Positions 35,640 to 44,260 of a stretch of 64,000 bases of DNA are shown one piece after another. Source of the DNA: Cupriavidus sp. (GTDB lineage Bacteria; Pseudomonadota; Gammaproteobacteria; Burkholderiales; Burkholderiaceae); assembly GCA_031180665.1 (NCBI GenBank), contig JAPSLP010000012.1, forward strand, positions 1 to 64,000, given 5' to 3'. The stretch's first letter is position 1. The number at the start of each line of letters is the position of its first letter. The position numbers were made by a program, and so were the translations under genes. Below the pieces are notes generated by a model that did not search any database, was not told the DNA's origin, and was given only the letters and a program-made list of their open reading frames with translations.

Positions 35640-35884
35640 TTATACGGAATCGATGACGCCGTTATACGGGGCGGCTCGGTAATACGGGGTCAGGGCCCTG
35701 TAACGCACGTTACCGTTCCCTACAAGCCGGGGGGCCGGGGCCCGACCGCCGTTCGGCATAGGACCGGAGAGGGACCGTGAGGGACCGTGAGGGACCGGAG
35801 AGGGATCGGAGAGGGATCGGAGAGGGAAGACGCGCGGCCACGTTAACCCCCGTTGACCCTTGCAGCGACCCGCCTTCGCCCGTC
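35640..35884. other. Intergenic stretch with tandem repeat downstream of the antiquitin-type gene
   Basis: Between the lipoprotein and the aldehyde dehydrogenase gene, both on the minus strand. It includes TTATACGG twice, about 20 bases apart, and the 10-11-bp repeat listed separately. No open frame of recognisable family. Confidence 0.5.
35761..35829. repeat. 10-11-bp tandem repeat, six to seven copies
   Basis: Units GAGGGACCGT and AGAGGGATCGG follow each other, with two unit lengths (10 and 11 bases). It lies directly downstream of the aldehyde dehydrogenase stop codon on the coding strand. Confidence 0.85.
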
Positions 35885-37405
35885 TCACAGATCGAAGCGG
35901 ATGCCCTGCGCCAGCGGCAGCGCGTCGCCGTAGTTGATCGTATTGGTGGCGCGCCGCATATAGCCCTTCCACGCATCGGAGCCCGATTCGCGCCCGCCGC
36001 CGGTCGCCTTTTCGCCGCCGAAGGCGCCGCCGATCTCGGCGCCGCTGGTGCCGATATTGACGTTGGCGATGCCGCAGTCGCTGCCCGCCGACGACAGGAA
36101 GCGCTCGGCCTCGCGCAGCGACTCGGTGAAGATGCACGACGACAGCCCGTGCGCCGCCGCATTGTTCAGCGCAATGGCCTCCTCCAGCGAGGTGTATGGC
36201 ATCAGGTACAGGATCGGCGCAAATGTCTCGGTCAGCATGGTGTCGTGCTGCGTATCGGTGACCACCAGCGCGGGCCGCCTATAGCAGCCTTGCGGATAGC
36301 GATCGGCCAGCAGCCGCTCGCCGCCATGCACCGCATTGCCCTGGGCACGGCAGCTGGCCAGCGCATTGGCCATGTTGTCGCCGGCGGCGCGGTCGATCAG
36401 CGGACCGACCAGCGTGCCCGCCTCGAGCGGATCGCCGACCGGCAGGCGCGCGAAGATCTGCGTCAGCTGCTCGCGCACCGTGTCGAACAGATCGACATGG
36501 ACGAAGGCGCGGCGCAGCGTGGTGCAGCGCTGCCCGGCGGTGCCGGCCGCGGCGAAGGTCATCGCGCGCAGCGTGAGCGAAAGATCGGCCGACGGCGCGA
36601 CGATCGCGGCATTGTTGCCGCCCAGCTCGAGGATGCTGCGCTTGAACTGACCGGCGCAGGCAATGCCGACCTCGCGCCCCATCCGCGTCGAACCGGTCGC
36701 GCTGACCAGCCGCACATGGGGATGGGCGACCAGTCGTTCGCCCAGTTGCCGGCCCCCGCACAACACCGTCGCGATGCCGGCATGCTCGGGCGCCGTGGCC
36801 TCGATCACGCGATCGAGCAGCGCCTGCACCGCCAGCGCGCATTGCGGCGTCTTCTCGGACGGCTTCCACACCACCGCGTTACCGCATACGAGCGCCAGCG
36901 CGGCGTTCCACGCCCATACCGCCACCGGGAAGTTGAACGCCGAGATCACGCCGCAAACGCCAAACGGATGCCAGGTCTCGCGCATGGCGTGCTGCGGCCG
37001 CTCGCTGGCGATCGTCAGCCCATGCAACTGGCGCGACAGGCCGACCGCGAAGTCGCAGATATCGATCATCTCCTGCACCTCGCCCAGCCCTTCCTGCAGG
37101 ATCTTGCCGGTCTCGAGCGAGACCAGTTCGCCCAGCGCGCCGCGATGTTCGCGCAGCACCTCGCCGAAGCGCCGCACCACCTCGCCGCGCACCGGCGCGG
37201 GCACCAGCGCCCAGCCGCTGTGGGCGGCGTGCGCCTGCGCGATGCGGGCGTCCGCCTCCTCGGCGCTGCACGCGGCGATATGTCCGAATACCTCGCCATC
37301 GATCGGCGAGCGTGCCGGCAGCGCGCCGGGACCGCCGGCACCGTTGCGCCAGGGAACGGGCTGGCCGATGGCGCGCCAGCAGCGCTCGAATGCGTCGGCT
37401 TTCAT
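35885..37405 (-). CDS. Antiquitin-type aldehyde dehydrogenase (aminoadipate semialdehyde dehydrogenase)
   Basis: 506 residues. NAD-dependent aldehyde dehydrogenase with the catalytic Cys in TAGQRCTTLRR and the general-base Glu in ILELGGNNAAI. The C-terminus SGSDAWKGYMRRATNTINYG then LPLAQGIRF is almost the sequence of ALDH7A1 (antiquitin), which oxidises 2-aminoadipate 6-semialdehyde, in equilibrium with piperideine-6-carboxylate, to 2-aminoadipate. The start overlaps the stop of the lysine dehydrogenase-like gene by four bases, which fits the same pathway. Confidence in the subfamily is high; in the substrate, good because of the partner. Confidence 0.9.
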   Translation of the reverse strand: MKADAFERCWRAIGQPVPWRNGAGGPGALPARSPIDGEVFGHIAACSAEEADARIAQAHAAHSGWALVPAPVRGEVVRRFGEVLREHRGALGELVSLETGKILQEGLGEVQEMIDICDFAVGLSRQLHGLTIASERPQHAMRETWHPFGVCGVISAFNFPVAVWAWNAALALVCGNAVVWKPSEKTPQCALAVQALLDRVIEATAPEHAGIATVLCGGRQLGERLVAHPHVRLVSATGSTRMGREVGIACAGQFKRSILELGGNNAAIVAPSADLSLTLRAMTFAAAGTAGQRCTTLRRAFVHVDLFDTVREQLTQIFARLPVGDPLEAGTLVGPLIDRAAGDNMANALASCRAQGNAVHGGERLLADRYPQGCYRRPALVVTDTQHDTMLTETFAPILYLMPYTSLEEAIALNNAAAHGLSSCIFTESLREAERFLSSAGSDCGIANVNIGTSGAEIGGAFGGEKATGGGRESGSDAWKGYMRRATNTINYGDALPLAQGIRFDL

Positions 37406-38568
37406 GCGAGGGCCTCCTGTAGCGGATGGCAGGTGTAGTGCCTGCCGAAACGGTTGGCGAGAAAGGCCTCGAGCCGCATGTCCTCCTGGCGGACGAAGCC
37501 CCGCTGCGGCAACTGGCCGGCGAGCACCATGTCGAGTGCGGCGCAGACGCCTGCGGCGGTGGTCAGCTGGATCGCGTTCAGATGGCCGTGCTCGCCCTCG
37601 GCGCCGCCGATGCGGGCGGAGAACGAGGCCTGCGTCAGCGGGCCCAGGCGTCCGTCCTCGCCGGCCATGCGGCCCGTGGCGCTGGCGAACACCACCACCA
37701 CGTCCTGCTCGGTCAGCGGAATCGCGCTGTCGAAGATCTCGCGCAACCAGTCGCGCCTCTCGCGCAGCCGCAGGTCGTCGAGCAGCAGCTTGATCACCGC
37801 GCAATGCCCAGGATAGCGGATCGACTTGTAATCGACGTGGCGGGCGCGCCCGGCCAGCGTTTCGGGCAGCGTGCCGAGCCCGCCCGAGGTATGGAAGGCC
37901 TCGTATTCGATGCCGTCCAGCGCGAAGCTCTCCAGCCCCTCGAGCGCCGGCACCTCGACGCGGCGCCCATCGACGATCGCCTCGCAAGGATTGCAGTACT
38001 CGTTGATCAGCCCCTCGGTGCTCCAGGTCAGGTTGTACTTCAGCGCATTGTTCGGATAGCGCGGCAGCGCGCCGACGCGCATGCGCAGGTCGAGCAGCTG
38101 GCCGCCGCCGCGCAGGAAGCGCTGCGCGAGGTCGTGGCCGACCACGCCGATAAAACCCGGCGCCAGGCCGCACTGCGGCATCAGCACGGCACGCGCATCG
38201 GCGGCCAGCGCGCGGATCGCCCGCGTCGCCGCGACGTCCTCGGTCAGGTCGAAATAATGCACGCCCAGTTCGGCGGCGACCGTCGCCACCGGCACCGCGG
38301 CGTGGAAGGGCAAGGCATTGATGACCGCGGCGGCGCCAGCCAGCGCCTGCATGCACGCCTGCCGCTCGGAAGGATCGGCCACGCGCGTGGATACGCCGGC
38401 TGGCAGCGCGTCCAGCGCGTCGCGGTAGCGGTCGACCACGGTCACCGCATAGTCGCCGCTGTCCTGCAGCATGGCGGCGATGGTGCGGCCGATCTTGCCG
38501 GCACCGAGCACGGTGACGGGCAGCGCCGCACCGGAACGAGCCGAAGGGAAGGAAAAGTTATTGTTCAT
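37402..38568 (-). CDS. Saccharopine dehydrogenase-family protein, probable L-lysine 6-dehydrogenase
   Basis: 388 residues. The N-terminal Rossmann loop LPVTVLGAGKIGRTIAAML is followed by the saccharopine-dehydrogenase fold with GVHYFDLTEDV and MPQCGLAPGFIGVVGHDLA. This size is that of bacterial L-lysine 6-dehydrogenases, which oxidise lysine to aminoadipate semialdehyde, and not of the two-domain LKR/SDH. The next gene makes exactly the enzyme that uses this product, and an Lrp regulator is divergent, as expected for amino-acid catabolism. A saccharopine-cleaving role cannot be excluded, but no lysine-ketoglutarate reductase is nearby. Confidence 0.78.
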   Translation of the reverse strand: MNNNFSFPSARSGAALPVTVLGAGKIGRTIAAMLQDSGDYAVTVVDRYRDALDALPAGVSTRVADPSERQACMQALAGAAAVINALPFHAAVPVATVAAELGVHYFDLTEDVAATRAIRALAADARAVLMPQCGLAPGFIGVVGHDLAQRFLRGGGQLLDLRMRVGALPRYPNNALKYNLTWSTEGLINEYCNPCEAIVDGRRVEVPALEGLESFALDGIEYEAFHTSGGLGTLPETLAGRARHVDYKSIRYPGHCAVIKLLLDDLRLRERRDWLREIFDSAIPLTEQDVVVVFASATGRMAGEDGRLGPLTQASFSARIGGAEGEHGHLNAIQLTTAAGVCAALDMVLAGQLPQRGFVRQEDMRLEAFLANRFGRHYTCHPLQEALA

Positions 38569-38787
38569 GACGGTCCTCCGACGCGGGAATGAAAGCGTGC
38601 AAGTGTCGCGGGGGATGGTCGGGCTTCGCTGCTCGCAGCCATCCCGTCACCCAAGTATGGTGTCCCGCGCCGTCGGATTGAACAGACAACATTGACGAAA
38701 AACCGCCATAATCGGTCGATTCGGCGGCGTATCTCGACGAAACGACGAGGCGTCGGCCGCGCACGCAGACCCGGAGAACCACACTGC

Positions 38788-39237
38788 ATGACCGACCTCG
38801 ACCAGACCGACCGTCACCTGCTGTCGCTATTGCAGGCCAATGCGCGCGACAGCGCCGCCAACCTGGCGCGCAAGCTCGGCATCGCCCGCACCACGGTGGT
38901 GGCACGCATCGCCCGGTTGGAGCGGCTCGGGGTGATCGCCGGCTATGGCGTGCGGCTGGGCCAGCAGATGGAGGACAACGCGATCCTCGCCTTCTGCGGA
39001 CTGTCGGTGCAGCCCAAGACCGCGCCGACGGTATTGCGGGCGCTGCAGCGCTTCCCCGAGGTGGTGGAACTCGATTCGGTCAGCGGACCGGTCGACTACA
39101 TGGCGGTGATCCGCTGCGATACGCATGCGCGCCTGGACCGGCTGCTCGACGAGATCGGCGCACTCGATGGCGTGAACCACACCAGCACATCGATCGTGCT
39201 GGCGCGCAAGATCGATCGGCGGCGGCCGGTGGGGTGA
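38788..39237 (+). CDS. Lrp/AsnC family transcriptional regulator
   Basis: 149 residues from ATG 38788 (MTDLDQTDRHLLSLLQANARDSAANLARKL), the typical Lrp start with an AsnC-type helix-turn-helix (ARKLGIARTTVVARIARLERLGVI). The C-terminal RAM domain contains VVELDSVSGPVDYMAVIR. Divergent from the lysine dehydrogenase/antiquitin operon, 219 bases away; very likely its lysine-responsive regulator. Ligand assignment is inference. Confidence 0.92.
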   Translation: MTDLDQTDRHLLSLLQANARDSAANLARKLGIARTTVVARIARLERLGVIAGYGVRLGQQMEDNAILAFCGLSVQPKTAPTVLRALQRFPEVVELDSVSGPVDYMAVIRCDTHARLDRLLDEIGALDGVNHTSTSIVLARKIDRRRPVG

Positions 39238-39344
39238 CGGGCAGGCTCGGCTTCGGCGTTGGCGCTCCTCTGCCCGCGTTCCCGTCCTCTCGCGCTCTCC
39301 CGTCCCGACGCCCGCACGCCCGCGCGCCCGCGCCGCCCGCGCCG

Positions 39345-39568
39345 CCCGCGCCGCCCACGCCCCCACTTCCCCACGCCCCCACTTCCCCACGCGCCCACGT
39401 CCCCACGTCCCCACGCCCCCACCTCCCCACGTCCCCACGTCCCCACGTCCCCACGTCCCCACGTCCCCACGTCCCCACGCCCCCACGTCCCCACGCCCCC
39501 ACGCCCCCACGTCCTCACGTCCTCACGTCCCCACGTCCCCACGTCCCCACGCCCCCACGCCCCCACTC
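39345..39568. repeat. 8-bp minisatellite, about 28 degenerate copies
   Basis: Units of eight bases, mainly CGTCCCCA, with CGCCCCCA, CTTCCCCA and CGTCCTCA variants, cover some 220 bases between the Lrp gene and the DapB-like gene. It is extremely C-rich on this strand and would hinder assembly and perhaps transcription. A run of GCGCCCGCGCCGCCC units precedes it (39321-39350). Confidence 0.9.
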
Positions 39569-39673
39569 CCCTCGCGCCCCCAGCGCTCGCCAGCGCACAT
39601 CGCGCAAACGCGGCAAACTGGCGGCCCGTTCGCGAGAACGCAGCATCGCAACATTGCTTCAGGAGGAATCCCG

Positions 39674-40483
39674 ATGAACACACCAATCCGTGTCGCCGTG
39701 GGCGGCGTGACCGGCTGGGCCGGCGGCGAACTGGCGCGCGGCGTCGCGCACGCGCAGGACATGACGCTGGTGGCCGGACTCTCGCGCGGCGCGGCCGGCC
39801 AGACGCTGGCGCAGCTGACCGGCCACGCCGACACGCCGGGCAAGGCGGTCGCCAGCATCGCCGAGCTGGCCGGCACGCCGTACGACGTCTACGTCGAATA
39901 CACCAAGCCGGACATCGCCAAGCACAACATCCTGCAGGCGCTGGCACAGGGCGCCCATGTGGTGGTCGGCACCTCGGGGCTGTCCGACGAGGACTATGCG
40001 CAGATCGACGCCGCCGCGCGCGCGGCCGACCGCGGCGTGCTCGCCTGCGGCAATTTCGCCATCACCGTGGTGCTGCTGCAGAAGTTCGCCGAGATGGCCG
40101 CGCGCCATCTGGACCAGTGGGAAATCATCGACTACGCCAAGGCCGGCAAGGTCGATGTGCCGTCGGGCACCGTGCGCGAACTGGCCTACCGGCTCGGGCA
40201 GGTCAAGGCCGCCACGCAGACGGTGCCGCTCGATCAGGTCAAGGGACCGGTGCAGACCCGCGGCGCGACGATGTCCGGCACGCAGGTGCATGCCGTGCGG
40301 CTGCCCGGTTATCAGCTGGGTGTCGAGGTGATCTTCGGCGCCGACGGCCAGCGCCTGCATCTGAAGCACGAGGCCGGCGACGGCTCCAAGCCCTATGTCT
40401 CCGGCGCGCTGCTGGCGATCCGCAAGGTGCACACCCTGCGCGGCGTCGTGCGGGGGTTGGACAAGGTGATGGAAGGGCTGTAG
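39674..40483 (+). CDS. DapB homologue (dihydrodipicolinate reductase family) lacking the His-His motif
   Basis: 269 residues, with AGGAGG before the ATG. The Rossmann loop VAVGGVTGWAGGEL (residues 7-20) and PSGT at 163-166 align with DapB, and Lys159 matches the catalytic lysine. In E. coli the same segment reads EAHHRHKVDAPSGT; here it is DYAKAGKVDVPSGT, so both histidines of the substrate site are replaced (Ala155, Lys156). The C-terminal FGADGQRLHLKHEAG matches the family. It may be an atypical DapB or a related reductase of another cyclic imine. The canonical dapB would be expected elsewhere. It stands alone, next to the lysine-degradation module. Confidence 0.75.
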   Translation: MNTPIRVAVGGVTGWAGGELARGVAHAQDMTLVAGLSRGAAGQTLAQLTGHADTPGKAVASIAELAGTPYDVYVEYTKPDIAKHNILQALAQGAHVVVGTSGLSDEDYAQIDAAARAADRGVLACGNFAITVVLLQKFAEMAARHLDQWEIIDYAKAGKVDVPSGTVRELAYRLGQVKAATQTVPLDQVKGPVQTRGATMSGTQVHAVRLPGYQLGVEVIFGADGQRLHLKHEAGDGSKPYVSGALLAIRKVHTLRGVVRGLDKVMEGL

Positions 40484-40513
40484 GCCGGCAGGTACTCCGG
40501 CTACGCCGGGCTT

Positions 40514-40701
40514 CGTCGCCCCCGCGAAGGCGGGGGCCCAGCGACTTTTGTCGGGCTCGGCGACCGCTGGGCGACCGCTGGGCGACCGCTGGGCGACCGC
40601 TGGGTGACCGCTGGGTGACCGCTGGGTGACCGCTGGGCGACCGCTGGGCGACCGCTCGGCGCCGGATCAAGACGCCGGGTTCCCGCCTGCGCGGAAACGA
40701 C
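40514..40701. repeat. REP-like element split by an 11-bp minisatellite
   Basis: The left palindrome (CGTCGCCCCCGCGAAGGCGG and on to GGCCCAGCG) and the right half (GGGTTCCCGCCTGCGCGGAA) match the two halves of the element at 5506-5588. Between them lies the 11-bp repeat array. The array unit contains CGCTGGG, which is the first part of the right half, so the array probably arose by amplification of element sequence. Confidence 0.7.
40561..40659. repeat. 11-bp tandem repeat, nine copies
   Basis: Unit CGACCGCTGGG, with three TGACCGCTGGG copies in the middle and one CGACCGCTCGG at the end; exactly 99 bases. It lies between the convergent DapB-like and secreted-protein genes. Confidence 0.95.
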
Positions 40702-40728
40702 AGGAAACGCAGACGACGCTGGCCGTGC

Positions 40729-41520
40729 TTACCAGCTGCCCGGCTTGCCGTCGCCCTCGCCCTTCTTCGGCTTCTGCACCACGGCCTTGGGCGCGCTCGG
40801 CGCCGAGGCGGCGCCGGGGTTCAGCTGCTGCGTGATGGCCGCATCCTTCTGCGCCATCACCGTGCGGGCCCGCGGCAGCAACAACTCGATGCTGCCGGTG
40901 TCGGGATCGTCGGGAATCGAATAGACCTCGACCGTCAGCGGCGCCTGCATCCAACCGGCATGGACGCTGTTGACGGTCTTGCCATCCTTGTCCAGCAGCG
41001 CCACCTGCTCCTCGCGGAACGGCTTGCCATAGCGCGCGGTCAGCGTGCGCAGCGTCGACTGTTCCGAGCGCACGCCGTCGGTCGGCACGATCAGGCCGAC
41101 CAGCGCATTGCGATCGACCACCGCCAGCGCATGCGGGCCGTCCATGAAAGCCGGCCGCTGCTTGCGCGGCACGCCGACCTGGCGCATCGCGCCATCGCCA
41201 CGCACTTCCACGCAGAAGGCGGTCACGTCGGTGCCGTCGGGCGTGCGCTTGTCGGCGCAGTCGGGCAGGTCGGGCATCGGATTGCCGATCTTCAGCGCGC
41301 CGAGCAGGGGCGCCAGCAGGTCGGCTTCGGGCGACGCGGAGGAGGTCGCGGTGGATGCGGTGGACGAGGGGGTGGCAGCGTGGGCGGGCGTGGAGGCCGA
41401 CTTGGCGGCGTTGCCCGACTGGGCGGCGGCCGCGCTGGCCGCATGGACGGCAGGCGCCGCGGCCAGCACACCGGCCGCGGTAAAACCGGCCACAGCCAGG
41501 CCGGCAAGTTGGAATCGCAT
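40729..41520 (-). CDS. Secreted protein of unknown function
   Basis: 263 residues. The signal peptide MRFQLAGLAVAGFTAAGVLAAAPAVHA is followed by a low-complexity Ala/Ser/Thr linker (about residues 28-64), then a folded region (about residues 65-225) with two Cys (PDCADKRTPDGTDVTAFCVEV) that may form a disulfide. A polar, Pro/Lys-rich tail ends GDGKPGSW. No known family was recognised. It is monocistronic with its own intergenic spaces on both sides, and its tail may be disordered. Confidence 0.75.
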   Translation of the reverse strand: MRFQLAGLAVAGFTAAGVLAAAPAVHAASAAAAQSGNAAKSASTPAHAATPSSTASTATSSASPEADLLAPLLGALKIGNPMPDLPDCADKRTPDGTDVTAFCVEVRGDGAMRQVGVPRKQRPAFMDGPHALAVVDRNALVGLIVPTDGVRSEQSTLRTLTARYGKPFREEQVALLDKDGKTVNSVHAGWMQAPLTVEVYSIPDDPDTGSIELLLPRARTVMAQKDAAITQQLNPGAASAPSAPKAVVQKPKKGEGDGKPGSW

Positions 41521-41617
41521 TCAAACTCCTGATTTTGGGGTCGGGCGTTGGAGCGACCAAGCCGCCCGATGTTCCGGATGTGACGCCTCCGCGAGCGTCG
41601 GGGTGCAACCGTTCGGT

Positions 41618-43084
41618 CTAAGGCGCCGTGGGCGCCGCCTTGCGCACGATCTGCACGGCCTCGCGGCGGAACGCGTGGCCGACATGGTGATAGAACGGAC
41701 GAGGGCTGAACTGCCGCGACACGAACGAGGCGAGCAGCGCCGCGGCCAGCAGGAACAGCGTCAGGTCCTGCGAGCGCGACATTTCCATCACGATGACGCT
41801 GGCGGTGATCGGCGCCTGGGTTGCCGCCGCCAGGAACGCCGCCATCGAGACCAGCGCCAACACGCGCGGCTCGCCGATGCCGCCCACCAGATGGGCCACG
41901 TTATCGCCCAGTCCCGCGCCGATCGCCAGCGCGGGCGTGAAGATACCGCCCGGCACGCCGGCGAAGTACGACACCACGGTGGCGACAAGCTTGGCGAGCC
42001 CGAACTCCATGCCCGTCACCGGTTCACCATTGATCAAACCCGCCGCCTGCTCGTAGCCGGTGCCGAACGTCGCGCCACCGGTAGCCCAGCCGATCGCCGC
42101 GACAATCAGTCCGCAGATGAAGGCGACCTGGATCGGATGCGCCGCCGGCCAGCCGCGCCAGCGCGCCGGCAGCAATCCCGGCACGCCGCGAATCAGCGCC
42201 TTGGCGAACACGCCGCCAAGTACGCCGTTGACCAGCGCGCACAGCAGCACCGGTCCCCAGGCATCGTGCAGCGCCAGGATCGGCGTGCGGACGTTGAAAT
42301 ACGGATTGTTGCCGAACAGCGCCAGCGAGACGAAGCCCGCTGTCAGCACGCCGGACAGCACCAGCCGATCCCAGCGCACCGCGGTGCCCCGACCCAGTTC
42401 TTCGATTGCGAACACCACGCCGGCCAGAGGCGTATTGAAGGCCGCCGCCAGGCCACCGGCCGCGCCGGCGGCAATCAGCGCGTTCGGATGAAAGCCGATG
42501 CGAAAGCGCAGCCGCCGATGGCACCACTGGCCCCAGGCCAGCATCGCGGCCGCGCCGACCTGCACCGATGGCCCTTCGCGGCCTATCGAGGCGCCCGCCA
42601 CCAGTCCGCCAGCGGTCAGAAGCACTTTCCACAGCGCCTGGCGCAGCGACACCAGCAGCGTCTGCGCGGGCCCGGCCGGCGGCAGCGTGACCGCGGCGAT
42701 CACCTGCGGAATGCCGCTGCCGCGCGCCTGCGGCGCCAAGCGGATGGTCAACCAGCGCAGCATGGCGAGTCCGAACGGCAGCATCACGAAGGCCAGCCAT
42801 GGCGTCGCGCCAGTCAGTTGGCGGTTCCAGTGCAGCGCGGTTTCCGCGATCCACGCGAATACCAGCGAAAACAGCGCGACACCGCCGGCACCGCACATGA
42901 AGACGGCGTAGCGAAGCGTCGTGCGGGAGAGGCGGCCGACCTGACGCGATTTGCGCCACGCCGCCTTGCGGGCGCGGCGGCGCAGTCGCGAGGTATGGGA
43001 GTCGGCTGCAGATGCCGGTTCGGCCGGTTCAGGCGGCGGCGGTGGGGCCGGACGGCGGGACGATGAGGATTCGGGCTCGGTCAT
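41618..43084 (-). CDS. ClC family chloride channel/antiporter
   Basis: 488 residues with about 17 hydrophobic helices. The three anion-pathway signatures are present: GSGIP at residues 122-126, GREGP at 168-172 with the gating Glu170, and the later PGGIFTPALAIGAGLG (GGxFxP). A Ser/Pro/Arg-rich cytoplasmic N-terminus of about 55 residues precedes the first helix. No C-terminal CBS domains. It is probably a chloride/proton exchanger, as are most bacterial members with the gating Glu, but the proton-glutamate was not located with certainty. Confidence 0.93.
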   Translation of the reverse strand: MTEPESSSSRRPAPPPPPEPAEPASAADSHTSRLRRRARKAAWRKSRQVGRLSRTTLRYAVFMCGAGGVALFSLVFAWIAETALHWNRQLTGATPWLAFVMLPFGLAMLRWLTIRLAPQARGSGIPQVIAAVTLPPAGPAQTLLVSLRQALWKVLLTAGGLVAGASIGREGPSVQVGAAAMLAWGQWCHRRLRFRIGFHPNALIAAGAAGGLAAAFNTPLAGVVFAIEELGRGTAVRWDRLVLSGVLTAGFVSLALFGNNPYFNVRTPILALHDAWGPVLLCALVNGVLGGVFAKALIRGVPGLLPARWRGWPAAHPIQVAFICGLIVAAIGWATGGATFGTGYEQAAGLINGEPVTGMEFGLAKLVATVVSYFAGVPGGIFTPALAIGAGLGDNVAHLVGGIGEPRVLALVSMAAFLAAATQAPITASVIVMEMSRSQDLTLFLLAAALLASFVSRQFSPRPFYHHVGHAFRREAVQIVRKAAPTAP

Positions 43085-43180
43085 GGGCGCAAAACGACAG
43101 CGCGCACAACTATACCCCCTTCGGCAATGGGGCCCGCCAAAACGGTGACGGCGCCTGCGGCGGCAAGCGCGCCTTCCATC

Positions 43181-44179
43181 TCAATCGAGCGAAATATTCT
43201 TCGCCCGGATCACCTTGCCCCAATGCTCGCGGTCGGCGGCGACGTAGCGATCGATCTCCGCCTGGCTCATCGGCTGCAGCACCTGCAGGCCCAGCCCGTT
43301 GAACGTCGCGCGGAATTGCGGGTCGCGCAGGGTCTGGTCCGCCGCGGCGCGCAGCTTCTCGACCGCCTCGGGCGGCGTCTGCGCCGGCACCGCGAGCCCG
43401 AACCAGGTCGCCGCCTGGAAGTTCGGATGGCTCTCGGCGACCGTCGGCACATTGGGCAGCACGTCGAGCCGGTTGCGGCTGGTCACCGCCAGCGCCTTGA
43501 GCTTGCCGGCCTTGATATGCGGCAGCGAGGTGCTGACCACATCGACCATCAGCTGCACGTCGTTGGCGAGCAGCGCCGCCAGCGCCGGCGCGCTGCCGTT
43601 GTACGGCACGTGGGTCAGTTCGATGCCGAGCTCGGTCTTGAGCATCTCGGTGGCCAGTTGCAGCGCATTGCCCAGGCCCACCGAGCTGTAGTTCAGCTTG
43701 CCGCCCTGGCTCTTCGCATAGGCGGCGAACTCGCGGATGTTGTTCGCCGGCACCTGTGTATTGGTCACCACCACCAGCGGCACCTCGGCGCCGATGCTGA
43801 AGATCTTGAAGTCCTTCGGCGGGTCGTAGGTGATCTTCTTGTACAGCATCGGGTTCAGCACCATGCTGCCGTTCGTTGCGAAGCCGACCGTATAGCCGTC
43901 GGCCGGCGCACGGGCGACCAGGTTGGTGCCGATCATGGTGGCCGCACCGGGCTTGTTGTCGACCACCACCGGCTGCTTCAGGACCTTGCTCATGCCCTCG
44001 GCCAGCGCGCGGCCGAACTGGTCGGTCGATCCGCCCGGCGTGTACGGCACCACCAGCTTGATCGGCCGGTCCGGATAGGCCGCGCCTGCCGCCGTCACCG
44101 CACCGAACATCGTCGCCAACATCGCGCCCGCCGCGGCGATGCCCCACCGGGCCCGCCTTCCCGCTTTCCAGCCTTGCAT
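43181..44179 (-). CDS. Bug-type periplasmic substrate-binding protein
   Basis: Start at 44179 (MQGWKAGRRARWG) because AAGGAGACACC stands directly before it; 332 residues. Signal peptide to about residue 33 (AAGAAYPDRP), then IKLVVPYTPGGSTDQFGRALAEGMSK and VVVDNKPGAATMIGTNLVA, the family signature. It follows a CoA ligase on the same strand with a REP-like palindrome between them. Such pairs often handle uptake and activation of one organic acid. Ligand unknown. Confidence 0.88.
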   Translation of the reverse strand: MQGWKAGRRARWGIAAAGAMLATMFGAVTAAGAAYPDRPIKLVVPYTPGGSTDQFGRALAEGMSKVLKQPVVVDNKPGAATMIGTNLVARAPADGYTVGFATNGSMVLNPMLYKKITYDPPKDFKIFSIGAEVPLVVVTNTQVPANNIREFAAYAKSQGGKLNYSSVGLGNALQLATEMLKTELGIELTHVPYNGSAPALAALLANDVQLMVDVVSTSLPHIKAGKLKALAVTSRNRLDVLPNVPTVAESHPNFQAATWFGLAVPAQTPPEAVEKLRAAADQTLRDPQFRATFNGLGLQVLQPMSQAEIDRYVAADREHWGKVIRAKNISLD

Positions 44180-44225
44180 GGTGTCTCCTTCGTTGGTCTG
44201 TTCTATCAGCGTCTCGCTCCACATC

Positions 44226-44255
44226 CTGTCGTCCCCGCGCAAGCGGGAACGACAG
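44226..44255. repeat. REP-like single palindrome
   Basis: CTGTCGTCCCCGC and GCGGGAACGACAG form a nearly perfect 13-bp stem (one mismatch) around GCAA. It shares the TTCCCGC...GCGGGAACGAC unit with the elements at 5506 and 40514. It lies between the CoA ligase stop and the Bug start and could form a stem in their transcript. Confidence 0.75.
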
Positions 44256-44260
44256 ATCCG

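Noticed and set aside
39345-39568. CRISPR-like array
   Set aside because: The units are contiguous 8-mers without spacers, and there are no cas genes. The same holds for all other arrays in the window.
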